Assembly: GCA_900769975.1 (NCBI GenBank)
Contig: CAAGIR010000075.1
Coordinates: 1 to 13,652 of the forward strand
Length of the DNA: 13,652 nt
Source of the DNA: Spirochaetia bacterium
GTDB taxonomy: Bacteria > Spirochaetota > Spirochaetia > Treponematales > Treponemataceae
Reading direction: 5' to 3'
Made by a program: the position numbers and the translations under genes. Position 1 is the first letter of the stretch. Every line of letters starts with the position of its first letter. The notes below the pieces were generated by a model. The model was given only the letters and a program-made list of their open reading frames with translations. It made no database searches and was not told the DNA's origin. Positions 8,301 through 13,596 of this stretch are shown piece after piece.

Positions 8301-9420
8301 TTTTGATATTGGAAACGCTTATCTCTCACAGCATTCAGATGTGTTTCATTTTGACACAGATGTTTATAACCAGAGCGGCATTGATAAACTTACAATCGTT
8401 GATGAACCTGACACAATGGGGCATGAACTGGTAGGCGCTGATTCAAACAGCGACGATATAGATTTTACTCCTGCAATTCTTGCAGTTGCTCCTTATTCAA
8501 CAATTGGAAGAAGCTTATATGGCCGTTATTCTGCACAGATAGCTTATGCAGCTACGAATATATTTACAGTTGATTTCTGGATTCAGTATATCTATGCGGA
8601 AAATCAGGAAATATTCAGAATAGGAACTCTTGATGACAAAGTAATTCTGAAAATTGTAAGTGCCGAACCATACTTTGAAGAAGGGGGAGAGATTCCTTTT
8701 AATGCAGAAATAAACGAAAGCAGAATGTATAACAAGCTGGAAGAACAAAACTGTCTCTTTTTTTCTCCAGATGAAGAAATATTGTTTTGTGCTTTTGATG
8801 AGAATAATCCTACTCCTTTTGAATCAATTGCAAAGAAAGAATTTAATAATTCTTATTCATACTATGCAAAAGAAACAACTGATTATTTTGAAAATTATAT
8901 CCCAAAGGTGGTAACAGCAATAGACTATTATTTAAACCTCAGACTTGGCTTATATGAAAGAACGATTCCTTTTAACACACCTGCAGACGCTCACTCCTAT
9001 ATTCTGCATCAAGGTCAAACATCGTCAGAACAGACAGAACTTGAAGAGCTTGGTGTTTCATTCAGATCTAATGAATGGCTGCATATTGGAATCATCTGCC
9101 AGGAACAAAAGATTTGTGTAGCACTGAATAATAAAAAAATCTGCTTTGACAGATACGCTCTTTCTGCAGAAACTCTTGATGTAATTCTAAATCAAGGTAG
9201 AAACAGCTTCATTCTTGATGAGCTTTTAATTGATACTACAGTTTCGGAAGATATAGACATGTTCTACGAGCATACAGTAAATCGTATTCCGTGGGCTGCT
9301 CTTGATAAGTCCGAGAATTATTTTATTCTGTCTGCTGCTAATAAGACTAATTTCAAGACAAATATCTTTGACACTGATATCTTCAAAGCAAAAGTATTGG
9401 AAATAGTAAACGAACAATAA
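5335..9420 (+). CDS. Large tail tip / tail fibre-like structural protein, 1361 aa
   Basis: This is a mosaic phage tail protein. Residues 1-450 resemble a tail hub or distal-tail-associated region (beta-rich, with a VFSGIISND turn near 70). About 480-590 looks like a fibronectin type III-like module, and a second such region may follow to about 700. Residues 786-848 carry the repeated phrase ITANMLAPDAVTADKIAAGT followed by ITAEQIAA, which is common where phage host-specificity proteins turn into a trimeric or coiled segment. About 1056-1302 resembles a laminin-G/concanavalin-like lectin domain (YSAQIAYAATNIFTVDFWIQ early, NEWLHIGIICQEQKICVALN late). The gene starts at an ATG overlapping the tape measure stop and sits directly before the DGR target. 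It probably forms the tip structure on which the variable protein is mounted. Domain boundaries were judged by eye. Confidence 0.8.
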   Translation: MNYIYIPSLNAKYYPLSLTLRSAELNEELQHVEAYCDAKLEFEPVLFRLLCTQKNIPAVIKKDEDNTVVFSGIISNDISWSDEGNPTPISDIQVKISDNTYLLEKKTAGEISIISSTLKAVVQKIATDCNITVADYSDTEQVNIQAFVLDKDKQYFTALNAILFQHCYFFKFDENGHLVVSKLSEIPENQIQLTNEDFYTAPKISKSSKNYDKVNVKYNTLTKKRNEQVYFAGNDLDSESHVIPITLRPGQYYPYESDPVQEARDGKVQQTFESGYAESYTTYSGETKYRRSQKTTLLYTENHYVVQDWAGSIVIDRTEFGSRQASVRLRNTSATQDAQLYQLAIRADAYYRTADCSVTCGTGSNEFTYESEYIYSSSVAENLARLLSRFFINTSFKISGAISRSLPVGSYVKVDTGDSGFICNCLVLACSYDEYEEKYSVSLVSYGDVSVDITRTQYQSSVGDSNYNIIDSLITGSESTAIHFPAARVPQNLVAIASKDSITLSCTFANNGISTASKIIWAIKKPSQTWDSCIQFTSTFDTFYQFNRASDGFPEASALSDWQVRAKSINSFNKQSEWSESIFIDVSNYGTWIPQLPDVSVTEAKRVVSMSFKQPPRADLKELYGELNYGILIRKLSDSQWYTPATDFDPTASEDNYKDNSSTEVVVSNYFSQSLPLDGQNLKAYKCYSYTVYPGEDLKKNQKTVYKSNLDDYSIPSSADIVYDSDGRTILQVSWNINEDGAVLYFSCERVDMPSPQDTPYLYKISVTNKTTGVRIQDTKQVSATARANSIGDIVANAITANMLAPDAVTADKIAAGTITAEQIAAINLAANGAIFGDLSAEGFKIDGRNFWAGKFWQFIDEYTGQTITARKGQFWAGGKDEYIHVNPVVNTITGQITGYTIEFKVGNFSVSSQYSSISGELTIQKNSDSLDRTRITPNGTYYEHRETVSSSWETINKMDTNGILSSQIFSQDSLFISNQNMAQRRLQGFDIGNAYLSQHSDVFHFDTDVYNQSGIDKLTIVDEPDTMGHELVGADSNSDDIDFTPAILAVAPYSTIGRSLYGRYSAQIAYAATNIFTVDFWIQYIYAENQEIFRIGTLDDKVILKIVSAEPYFEEGGEIPFNAEINESRMYNKLEEQNCLFFSPDEEILFCAFDENNPTPFESIAKKEFNNSYSYYAKETTDYFENYIPKVVTAIDYYLNLRLGLYERTIPFNTPADAHSYILHQGQTSSEQTELEELGVSFRSNEWLHIGIICQEQKICVALNNKKICFDRYALSAETLDVILNQGRNSFILDELLIDTTVSEDIDMFYEHTVNRIPWAALDKSENYFILSAANKTNFKTNIFDTDIFKAKVLEIVNEQ

Positions 9421-9432
9421 GGAGTTGTTTTT

Positions 9433-10626
9433 ATGGCTGTAATAAACTTAACATTGGATAACCTGAGACTTCCAGGATTGCCTAACTTTACACCAGACTT
9501 CGGAACAAAAGAATCTGAAGGAGTGAGCGTTAATACAGAGAATGTATGCAAAGATATTATGCTGCCATTTACTGTGGAACGTCCTGTCTTTGTGAACGAA
9601 AACTCCAGTACATCTGAAGTTCAAACAAGCCGCACTCTGATTCTTGGTCAGAGTGCTATAACAGTGAGCATAGGAAGACCTTCTTTTGCTTCCTGCAAAC
9701 TCACATTAAAAGCAGCATTTGTCAGCGGTTTTGCAACAGTGACTTACAGTAAAGCAGAGAATGTTACACAAACAGTTTATTTGAGACCGGGAGATTGCGT
9801 TGAGCTTATTGGAAACACTTCTCTTTATTTTGAAGTTAATTCAAATGCAATTGTAGGCGAGCATAATGGTATTTTCAGAGGTAAGTGTCTTAACGGTGCA
9901 CCTGAAAGTTTGTATCCAATTCTGCCAATTGGAAATACAAAGAACTTACCAGGCGGCGGTTATACAATTGAACAGGTTTTGACAAATATTGCCGCTGGAA
10001 ACTTTGCAGACGTCTATCCAGGTGACTATTTTATCGATTCAAACAATAAAGTTTATCGAATTGCAGGTCTTGATACAGAGTTGAATAAAGGAGACTATCC
10101 TGTTTCCTCTCATCATGCTGTAATAGTTACAGATTTTGCATTAACCAATATGGGCTGGAATCCAACCAATACCACTGCCGGAGGATACCAGGCTTCTGCT
10201 GTGCAGGCTTATTGTGATGAAGCCGGGCAAGCTGCTATTGAATCTGTTTTTGGAGCGGCTCATGTACTCACTGTAAGAGATCTTCTTACTTCTGAAATGA
10301 ATGCATCAGCTCCTAGTCCTGGATATGCTGCATGGCAGGGCGCAGCGTCATCATTTGGATGGTTTTCTCATAAAGTAAGGCTTATGAGTGAAGTAGAAGT
10401 TTATGGAGCAAGAGTGTGGTCAGGCGGTTATGATATAGGAGCTGCAAATGAACAGTTTCCGCTTTTCCGACTTATGCCACAACTTGCAACAGGACTTCGT
10501 TATAACTACTGGCTCTCTGGCATTGCCAGTGCGGTCAATGCTTGCCTTGTTAGCCATGACGGTATTGCCGGCACTAACTATACTAGTTATGCTTTGGGCG
10601 TGCGCGTGCGCTTCCTGGTAGGTTAG
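9433..10626 (+). CDS. DGR variable target protein (tail-tip adhesin with C-type-lectin-like C-terminus), 397 aa
   Basis: The start ATG follows an AAGGAG ribosome binding site (9419-9424, 8-nt spacer) that overlaps the previous stop. Residues 1-170 form a beta-rich N-terminal part, possibly for attachment to the tail tip. From about 190 the protein has the arrangement typical of DGR targets in gut phages: PGDYFIDSNNKVYRIAGLD, then SHHAVIVTD, GAAHVLTVRDLLT, VRLMSEVEVYGARVW, FPLFRLMPQ, YNYWLSGIASAVNAC. It closes with the variable segment and the VRVRFLVG end. This architecture belongs to the C-type lectin/formylglycine-enzyme-like fold used by DGR receptors such as Mtd and TvpA. Nine codons differ from the template (372 L, 374 S, 375 H, 376 D, 378 I, 380 G, 381 T, 383 Y, 386 Y; all Asn in the template). 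The likely role is receptor binding with a diversified ligand face. The receptor is unknown. Confidence 0.9.
   Translation: MAVINLTLDNLRLPGLPNFTPDFGTKESEGVSVNTENVCKDIMLPFTVERPVFVNENSSTSEVQTSRTLILGQSAITVSIGRPSFASCKLTLKAAFVSGFATVTYSKAENVTQTVYLRPGDCVELIGNTSLYFEVNSNAIVGEHNGIFRGKCLNGAPESLYPILPIGNTKNLPGGGYTIEQVLTNIAAGNFADVYPGDYFIDSNNKVYRIAGLDTELNKGDYPVSSHHAVIVTDFALTNMGWNPTNTTAGGYQASAVQAYCDEAGQAAIESVFGAAHVLTVRDLLTSEMNASAPSPGYAAWQGAASSFGWFSHKVRLMSEVEVYGARVWSGGYDIGAANEQFPLFRLMPQLATGLRYNYWLSGIASAVNACLVSHDGIAGTNYTSYALGVRVRFLVG
10523..10614 (+). repeat. DGR variable repeat (VR)
   Basis: This segment matches the template repeat at 11261-11352 (offset 738). Over the 91-bp core (10524-10614) there are 12 mismatches, every one where the template has adenine: VR 10546, 10547, 10553, 10555, 10558, 10565, 10570, 10571, 10574, 10579, 10588 and 10611. 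Eleven change amino acids in the target's last 30 residues. The change at 10611 is silent (CGA to CGC). The left boundary is fuzzy by one base, because 10523 T opposite template A could be a thirteenth change. Confidence 0.97.
10591..10614 (+). promoter_or_regulatory. Initiation-of-mutagenic-homing region (IMH) at the 3' end of VR
   Basis: This GC-rich end of the VR includes TTTGGGCGTGCGCGTGCG. Positions 10591-10610 are identical to template 11329-11348, and TTC at 10612-10614 also matches. In the Bordetella phage DGR the equivalent element fixes where template copying enters the target and sets the direction of transfer. Homology stops at 10615 (C versus T), the first mismatch not on a template A. 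Confidence 0.8.
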
Positions 10627-10642
10627 CAAAGCTAACCTACCA
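10616..10642 (+). promoter_or_regulatory. Perfect 12-bp hairpin/cruciform directly downstream of VR
   Basis: TGGTAGGTTAGC (10616-10627) pairs fully with GCTAACCTACCA (10631-10642) around an AAA loop. It begins 2 bp after the VR ends and contains the target's stop codon TAG (10624-10626). Known DGRs have such a hairpin/cruciform just past the VR, where it makes the site an efficient homing target. There is no T run after it, so it is not a terminator. Confidence 0.9.
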
Positions 10643-10646
10643 ATCC

Positions 10647-10679
10647 TTGTATAGCACTGCCTTGTGCGGTGCTATACAA
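10647..10679 (+). repeat. Second, 14-bp hairpin between target and accessory gene
   Basis: TTGTATAGCACTGC (10647-10660) pairs with GCGGTGCTATACAA (10666-10679) with a single G-U wobble, around a CTTGT loop. It lies only 4 bp after the VR hairpin. What follows is AAATTT and an A run rather than a T tract, so it does not look like a normal intrinsic terminator on either strand. It may block read-through structurally, shape the mRNA before the accessory gene, or act as a second DNA cruciform. Confidence 0.75.
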
Positions 10680-10707
10680 ATTTAAAAAAAATTTTAGTAA
10701 TTTTAAT

Positions 10708-11259
10708 ATGTCTGTACCAAAGTATAAAAGAAAAGAAAGTAAACTGCAGGTCTTTGTAAATGCAACTAGATTAAGGCGTGCAATAACACAATGGTGTCTT
10801 CGGGATTTTGGAATAAAAAGCCGAGTCCGAAAAATCTCAAATCTTTTTTCTGCTGTAAAATTTCTTCCGGAAGATGCAGAACTCGTTGAAGAGTTATTTA
10901 ATAAATATCCTGAAATGAATGACGGCCGAGTTCTTGAAGATTTCCCGGCATGGATTGTTCAGAAATGTAAATTTTCACTCATTGATGAAGTAAACTCTTT
11001 ATGCCGGAATCTTACGCATGCGAACAGTATCTATCCGCAATGTGAAAAAGAACTTACACAAAGAAGGCTATATATAAATGTTGCCATTGGCTGCTGCGAG
11101 AATCTTATATCACAAATTGAGTTCATATCTGATGTTTTCCCTGTTAATCTTAATCCCTTACAACTTCTCTGCGAAGAATTGAAACATGAGGAAGCTCTTT
11201 TGAAGTCCTTGAGAAAAACAGATGCAAGGCGATATAATGAAAGACAAGGTGCGGTCTGA
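10708..11259 (+). CDS. avd: DGR accessory variability determinant (Avd-like), 183 aa
   Basis: Avd is a positively charged helical-bundle protein that binds the DGR reverse transcriptase and template RNA and is needed for mutagenic homing. The N-terminus MSVPKYKRKESKLQVF is the family's usual opening, so ATG 10708 is preferred over an upstream in-frame GTG at 10669 that lies inside a hairpin. No strong ribosome binding site is visible. The C-terminal part (about 79-183: FPAWIVQKC, NLTHANSIYP, QRRLYIN, LLKSLRKTDARRY) follows the pattern of other Avd proteins. At 183 residues it is longer than the 128-residue Bordetella phage Avd. The surplus lies near residues 30-78, between the first helix and the rest, beginning LRDFGIKSRVRK. 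The stop falls one base before the template repeat. Confidence 0.85.
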   Translation: MSVPKYKRKESKLQVFVNATRLRRAITQWCLRDFGIKSRVRKISNLFSAVKFLPEDAELVEELFNKYPEMNDGRVLEDFPAWIVQKCKFSLIDEVNSLCRNLTHANSIYPQCEKELTQRRLYINVAIGCCENLISQIEFISDVFPVNLNPLQLLCEELKHEEALLKSLRKTDARRYNERQGAV

Positions 11260-11260
11260 T

Positions 11261-11352
11261 ATGCCAGTGCGGTCAATGCTTGCAATGTTAACAATAACGG
11301 TAATGCCAACAATAACAATACTAGTAATGCTTTGGGCGTGCGCGTGCGATTC
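11261..11352 (+). repeat. DGR template repeat (TR)
   Basis: This is the invariant donor copy for the VR at 10523-10614. It is rich in AAC/AAT triplets placed in the target's codon phase: eleven AAY codons correspond to target residues 369, 372, 374-376, 378, 380-383 and 386. A to N change at the first two positions of AAY never makes a stop codon, the design rule known from other DGRs. It lies in the standard place between the accessory and RT genes. Confidence 0.97.
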
Positions 11353-11433
11353 TTGTCAGAACAAGTAGATTAGATGATCGAAATTCAGACGATAGGAAGG
11401 AGATTGTATCTTGGATTCTTATAAATCCGAATT

Positions 11434-11487
11434 AAGTCCTGATGCAGTCAGATACGTCTGATACTGCTATAAACAGGACTTTTTTTT
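11434..11487 (+). terminator. Terminator-like structure at the 3' end of the DGR RNA, abutting the RT start codon
   Basis: AAGTCCTG (11434-11441) pairs with CAGGACTT (11474-11481). Inside it, GCAG-TCAGA (11444-11452) pairs with TCTGA-(TA)-CTGC (11457-11467) around a TACG loop. The outer stem runs into eight T residues (11480-11487), and the RT ATG begins at the very next base. It could end the template RNA while letting a fraction of transcripts through to make RT. The downstream arm also holds the only ribosome-binding-like AGGA (11475-11478), so folding would hide it. Confidence 0.7.
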
Positions 11488-12651
11488 ATGACTGATTATG
11501 AAAAATTAACAGACTTAAATTATCTTTCCGCTGCCTTTAATAAGTCCAAGAAGGATTGTGCCTGGAAAGACAGTGTTCAAAAAGTAGAGTTCAGCAAATT
11601 ATTTTATTTGTCCGAAATACAAGAAAAACTCAAAACTAATACCTATCACCCATATCCTACAAATCAATTTATCTTAAGTGAAAGAGGCAAAACCCGATTA
11701 ATAAAAGCTCTTGATATCAGAGACAGAATCGTCCTGCATGTTCTATGCGATGAAATCATAAATAAGAAAATGGATAAATACTTGATTTATGATAATGGTG
11801 CAAGTCAGGTAGGAAAAGGAATGGCATTTACAAGGCGCAGACTTTCTACTCATTTATCAAAGTATTATCAAAAATATAAAACATGGGAAAATGGTTATAT
11901 ATTACAAATCGATTTCTCGAAGTTTTTTGATAATATACAGCACGATAAAATCAAAGAAATTATTAATCGAATAATAGACGATGATAGAGTGAAACAACTG
12001 ATATTTGAATACATAGACATGTTCAATATTGATGTTTCATACATGACAGATGAAGAGTATCAAGAAGCAAAGAACGGCCTTATAAACTGTCTGGAAATGC
12101 CGACAGATAAACGTGGAGAAAAGTTTTTACATAAGTCAGTAGGAATTGGAAGCCAGATAAGTCAGTCCATAGGAATTCTTTTTCCAACAGAAATTGATAA
12201 CTATGTTAAGATTGTAAGACATCAAAAGTTATATGGCCGATACATGGATGACAGCTATATTATCAGCAATAATAAACCAGAGTTACAAGATGTTCTGGAA
12301 AACATACGTCGAATTGCATCTGTTTTAGGGCTGCATATTAACGATAAAAAGACTCATATAATACCGCTTAAACACGGTTTTACGTTCCTTAAAATCCGTT
12401 ATAAATTACTTCCAAATGGGAAAATAATTAAAGGTATAAATAAGTCTTCTCTGAAAAGAGAACGTAGACGAATCAGAACATTAATGGCAAATGCCAGTAT
12501 TCCATTAAAAGATGTTTACAACTGTTATTATTCCTGGAGACAAGCAAAATTAAAAGAATGTAATTGTTACAAGACAATCAAATCTATGGACGATTACTAC
12601 AGGAGTATGTATGAACGATATCGAAGAGCAACTGTTGAAAATCAACGCTGA
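11488..12651 (+). CDS. DGR reverse transcriptase, 387 aa
   Basis: This enzyme copies the TR RNA into adenine-mutagenised cDNA that replaces the VR. The palm motifs are intact. The first catalytic Asp is D142 in QIDFSKFFDNI (140-150). IGSQISQ is at 220-226, with the SQ ending that sets DGR RTs apart from group II intron RTs, which have SP. YMDD is at 252-255 (D254 and D255 catalytic), and LGLHINDKKT (280-289) is followed by FTFLKIRYKLLPNGKI (298-313). The length is normal for the family (roughly 300-400), and no maturase, endonuclease or protease domain is attached. ATG 11488 directly follows a terminator-like hairpin and a T run, with a weak AGGA 9 nt upstream. The 3' end overlaps the next small gene by 41 bp. 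Confidence 0.96.
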   Translation: MTDYEKLTDLNYLSAAFNKSKKDCAWKDSVQKVEFSKLFYLSEIQEKLKTNTYHPYPTNQFILSERGKTRLIKALDIRDRIVLHVLCDEIINKKMDKYLIYDNGASQVGKGMAFTRRRLSTHLSKYYQKYKTWENGYILQIDFSKFFDNIQHDKIKEIINRIIDDDRVKQLIFEYIDMFNIDVSYMTDEEYQEAKNGLINCLEMPTDKRGEKFLHKSVGIGSQISQSIGILFPTEIDNYVKIVRHQKLYGRYMDDSYIISNNKPELQDVLENIRRIASVLGLHINDKKTHIIPLKHGFTFLKIRYKLLPNGKIIKGINKSSLKRERRRIRTLMANASIPLKDVYNCYYSWRQAKLKECNCYKTIKSMDDYYRSMYERYRRATVENQR

Positions 12652-12862
12652 AAAGACAGCTTTACAATCAGAACTTTCATATGGAAAAGAATACGGTGAC
12701 TGGAAAATTGCAAAATGTTACGAATGCAGCTTAATGAATCAGGAAGCACCTTATGATATTACAGAATTACATGAAAAACACCAAAAAACACGTGACAGAA
12801 TAAATGAGCTTGAAGCCCTAGAAACAGAATTAAACACAAAAAAACAAGATAAAACACACTAA
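12611..12862 (+). CDS. Small coiled-coil protein coupled to the DGR reverse transcriptase, 83 aa
   Basis: The ATG follows AGGAG (12601-12605, 5-nt spacer) within the last codons of the RT gene, so the two are probably translationally coupled. The protein is charged and helical: an N-terminal heptad-like helix (about 1-25), a short central part with GDWKIAKCYECSLMNQEAPYD (given here as GDWKIAKCYE at 29-38, then CSLMNQEAPYD), and a second helix rich in E/K. I recognise the middle phrase as resembling small phage proteins near tail and RT genes, but I cannot name a function. Its tight link to RT suggests a DGR-related or phage-morphogenesis role. The two Cys residues (36, 39) are too few for a zinc ribbon. 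Confidence 0.7.
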   Translation: MNDIEEQLLKINAEKTALQSELSYGKEYGDWKIAKCYECSLMNQEAPYDITELHEKHQKTRDRINELEALETELNTKKQDKTH

Positions 12863-12869
12863 GACACAA

Positions 12870-12898
12870 AAAAATTCTCAAACTAAATTAGAATTTTT
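12870..12898 (+). terminator. Weak AT-rich terminator candidate after the DGR
   Basis: AAAAATTCT (12870-12878) pairs with AGAATTTTT (12890-12898) around an 11-nt loop. The right arm ends in five T. The stem has only two G-C pairs, so the call is tentative, but it sits 7 bp after the last DGR ORF. Confidence 0.4.
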
Positions 12899-12971
12899 AT
12901 CATTTCACGCAAGCCGTTACACGAATAAAAAAAAGTTTCGTTACGCCTGATTATAAACAGAGGAAAAAGCC

Positions 12972-13034
12972 ATGGGAAAATTAGCAAGAGTCCAGACTAC
13001 CTGGGACGTACAGCCAATAGATGTGGCAGAATAG
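12972..13034 (+). CDS. Possible 20-codon micro-ORF
   Basis: ATG 12972 follows a reasonable AGAGGA (12959-12964) and opens a 20-residue frame, MGKLARVQTTWDVQPIDVAE, ending TAG. It has no recognisable family. It could be the 5' stub of a lost gene, since the same frame continues for 16 more codons after the stop before TAA. Low certainty. Confidence 0.25.
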   Translation: MGKLARVQTTWDVQPIDVAE

Positions 13035-13053
13035 AAGTTGTTTCTGTTCTGGG

Positions 13054-13230
13054 ATGAAAATGTGTTACAAAAAAGACGAATTTAAAAAATACGATTAATG
13101 TGTTTACTTCGAAGTAGATGCTTTTTTGCCAGTAAAGCCGAAATTTGAATTTTTGAAAAACATTTGTTACAGAAACAATGACTTAAACGGTGAAGTTTTT
13201 TTGATGAAGACAAACAATTTTGGAAAGTGA
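13054..13230 (+). pseudogene. Decayed small ORF with an internal TAA
   Basis: From ATG 13054 the frame reads MKMCYKKDEFKKYD, then TAA at 13096-13098. It continues in the same frame as CVYFEVDAFLPVKPKFEF and on to KTNNFGK with TGA at 13228-13230. One point change would make a 58-residue protein. No family is recognised and no good ribosome binding site is seen. A chance open frame in AT-rich DNA is an alternative. Confidence 0.3.
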
Positions 13231-13366
13231 ATATAAACTGTTATATTTGCGGTGGGATTTTTTCTATCTGTAATTTTTTCACAAATAAGTCTGAACATAA
13301 TCCAACATTCGGAATTAGTAATTTGAATCCCGCTAAACTTTACTTGATTGAAATCTCCCTTAAAAC

Positions 13367-13398
13367 AAAAAAAAGCACCTGTCGTTTTGACAAGTGCC
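13367..13398 (-). terminator. Intrinsic terminator of the initiator tRNA gene
   Basis: Read on the minus strand, GGCACTTGTC (13398-13389) pairs with GACAGGTGCT (13383-13374) with two G-U wobbles and an AAAAC loop. Eight T residues follow (complement of A 13367-13374). It begins 4 bp past the tRNA 3' end. Confidence 0.85.
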
Positions 13399-13402
13399 TT
13401 TA

Positions 13403-13475
13403 TAGCGGGGGCAGGACTCGAACCTGCGGCCTCCGGGTTATGAGCCCGACGAGCTGCCAACTGCTCTACCCCGCG
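13403..13475 (-). tRNA. Initiator tRNA-Met (tRNA-fMet, anticodon CAT)
   Basis: The minus strand folds into a full cloverleaf of 73 nt: acceptor CGCGGGG/CCCCGCT, D stem GAGC/GCTC, anticodon loop CTCATAA, and T arm GCAGG-TTCGAGT-CCTGC. Three initiator hallmarks are visible. The first acceptor pair is a C-T mismatch, the D stem has A11-U24, and the anticodon stem ends in three G-C pairs (GGG/CCC). The 3' CCA is not encoded and must be added by nucleotidyltransferase. Confidence 0.96.
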
Positions 13476-13487
13476 TCGTATTTTAAG

Positions 13488-13516
13488 AATATACAATAAA
13501 AATTGAATTAAGTCAA
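13488..13516 (-). promoter_or_regulatory. Sigma-70-type promoter of the initiator tRNA gene
   Basis: On the minus strand TTGACT (complement of 13511-13516) and TATATT (complement of 13488-13493) are separated by exactly 17 nt. The -10 box ends 12 bp before the tRNA 5' end at 13475, which suits a short leader trimmed by RNase P. Confidence 0.8.
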
Positions 13517-13596
13517 CTCACAAAGGAGCAAAATCACGGAAATCAATTTTCAAAAAAGGGCTGTTTAAAATTTCAAATCTATGTTAACATTAAAAC

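Larger units (their letters stand above)
11261..11487 (+). ncRNA. DGR template RNA: TR plus structured spacer
   Basis: From work on the Bordetella phage DGR, TR and the spacer after it act as one non-coding RNA that RT and Avd bind and from which cDNA synthesis is primed. Here the 135-nt spacer (11353-11487) has no ORF. It shows three foldable elements: CTTGT/ACAAG (11352-11356 with 11361-11365), TTGGATT/AATCCGA (11411-11417 with 11424-11430, one G-U), and a long bipartite stem ending at the RT start. The 5' end of the RNA is not visible and may lie within the avd gene. Confidence 0.75.
12899..13366. other. Mostly non-coding junction between prophage DGR and tRNA gene
   Basis: Apart from the micro-ORF at 12972 and the broken ORF at 13054, this stretch shows no convincing gene. 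It is AT-rich with many homopolymer runs. It most likely holds the prophage edge or degraded prophage DNA. I see no integrase and no obvious duplicate of tRNA sequence that would mark an attachment site. Confidence 0.5.

Noticed and set aside
10647..10690. Second hairpin as an ordinary intrinsic terminator
   Set aside because: The base of the stem is followed by AAATTT and an A run, not a T tract, and on the other strand the stem runs into GGATTGG. Neither direction fits.
10669..10707. GTG start giving a 196-residue Avd
   Set aside because: The GTG is inside the right arm of the 10647-10679 hairpin, and the added residues are a low-complexity translation of AT-rich DNA. The conserved family opening begins at ATG 10708.
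11281..11330. AAT/AAC-rich stretch as a simple microsatellite
   Set aside because: The triplets are interrupted by fixed codons that match the VR exactly, and mismatches occur only at A. This is a template repeat, not slippage.
11488..12651. Group II intron or retron reverse transcriptase
   Set aside because: The IGSQISQ motif, the absence of maturase or endonuclease domains, and the adjacent TR/VR pair and Avd fit a DGR. There are no intron RNA domains or msr/msd structure nearby.
13167..13496. Minus-strand ORF of 109 codons containing RGVEQLAARRAHNPEAAGSS
   Set aside because: Its opening is the translation of the tRNA-fMet gene, a well-known spurious protein. The remainder is AT-rich without coding character.
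13227..13499. Plus-strand ORF of 90 codons with CYICGG near its start
   Set aside because: It runs through the tRNA terminator and the antisense of the tRNA, starts at GTG without a ribosome binding site, and lacks the second Cys pair of a zinc ribbon.
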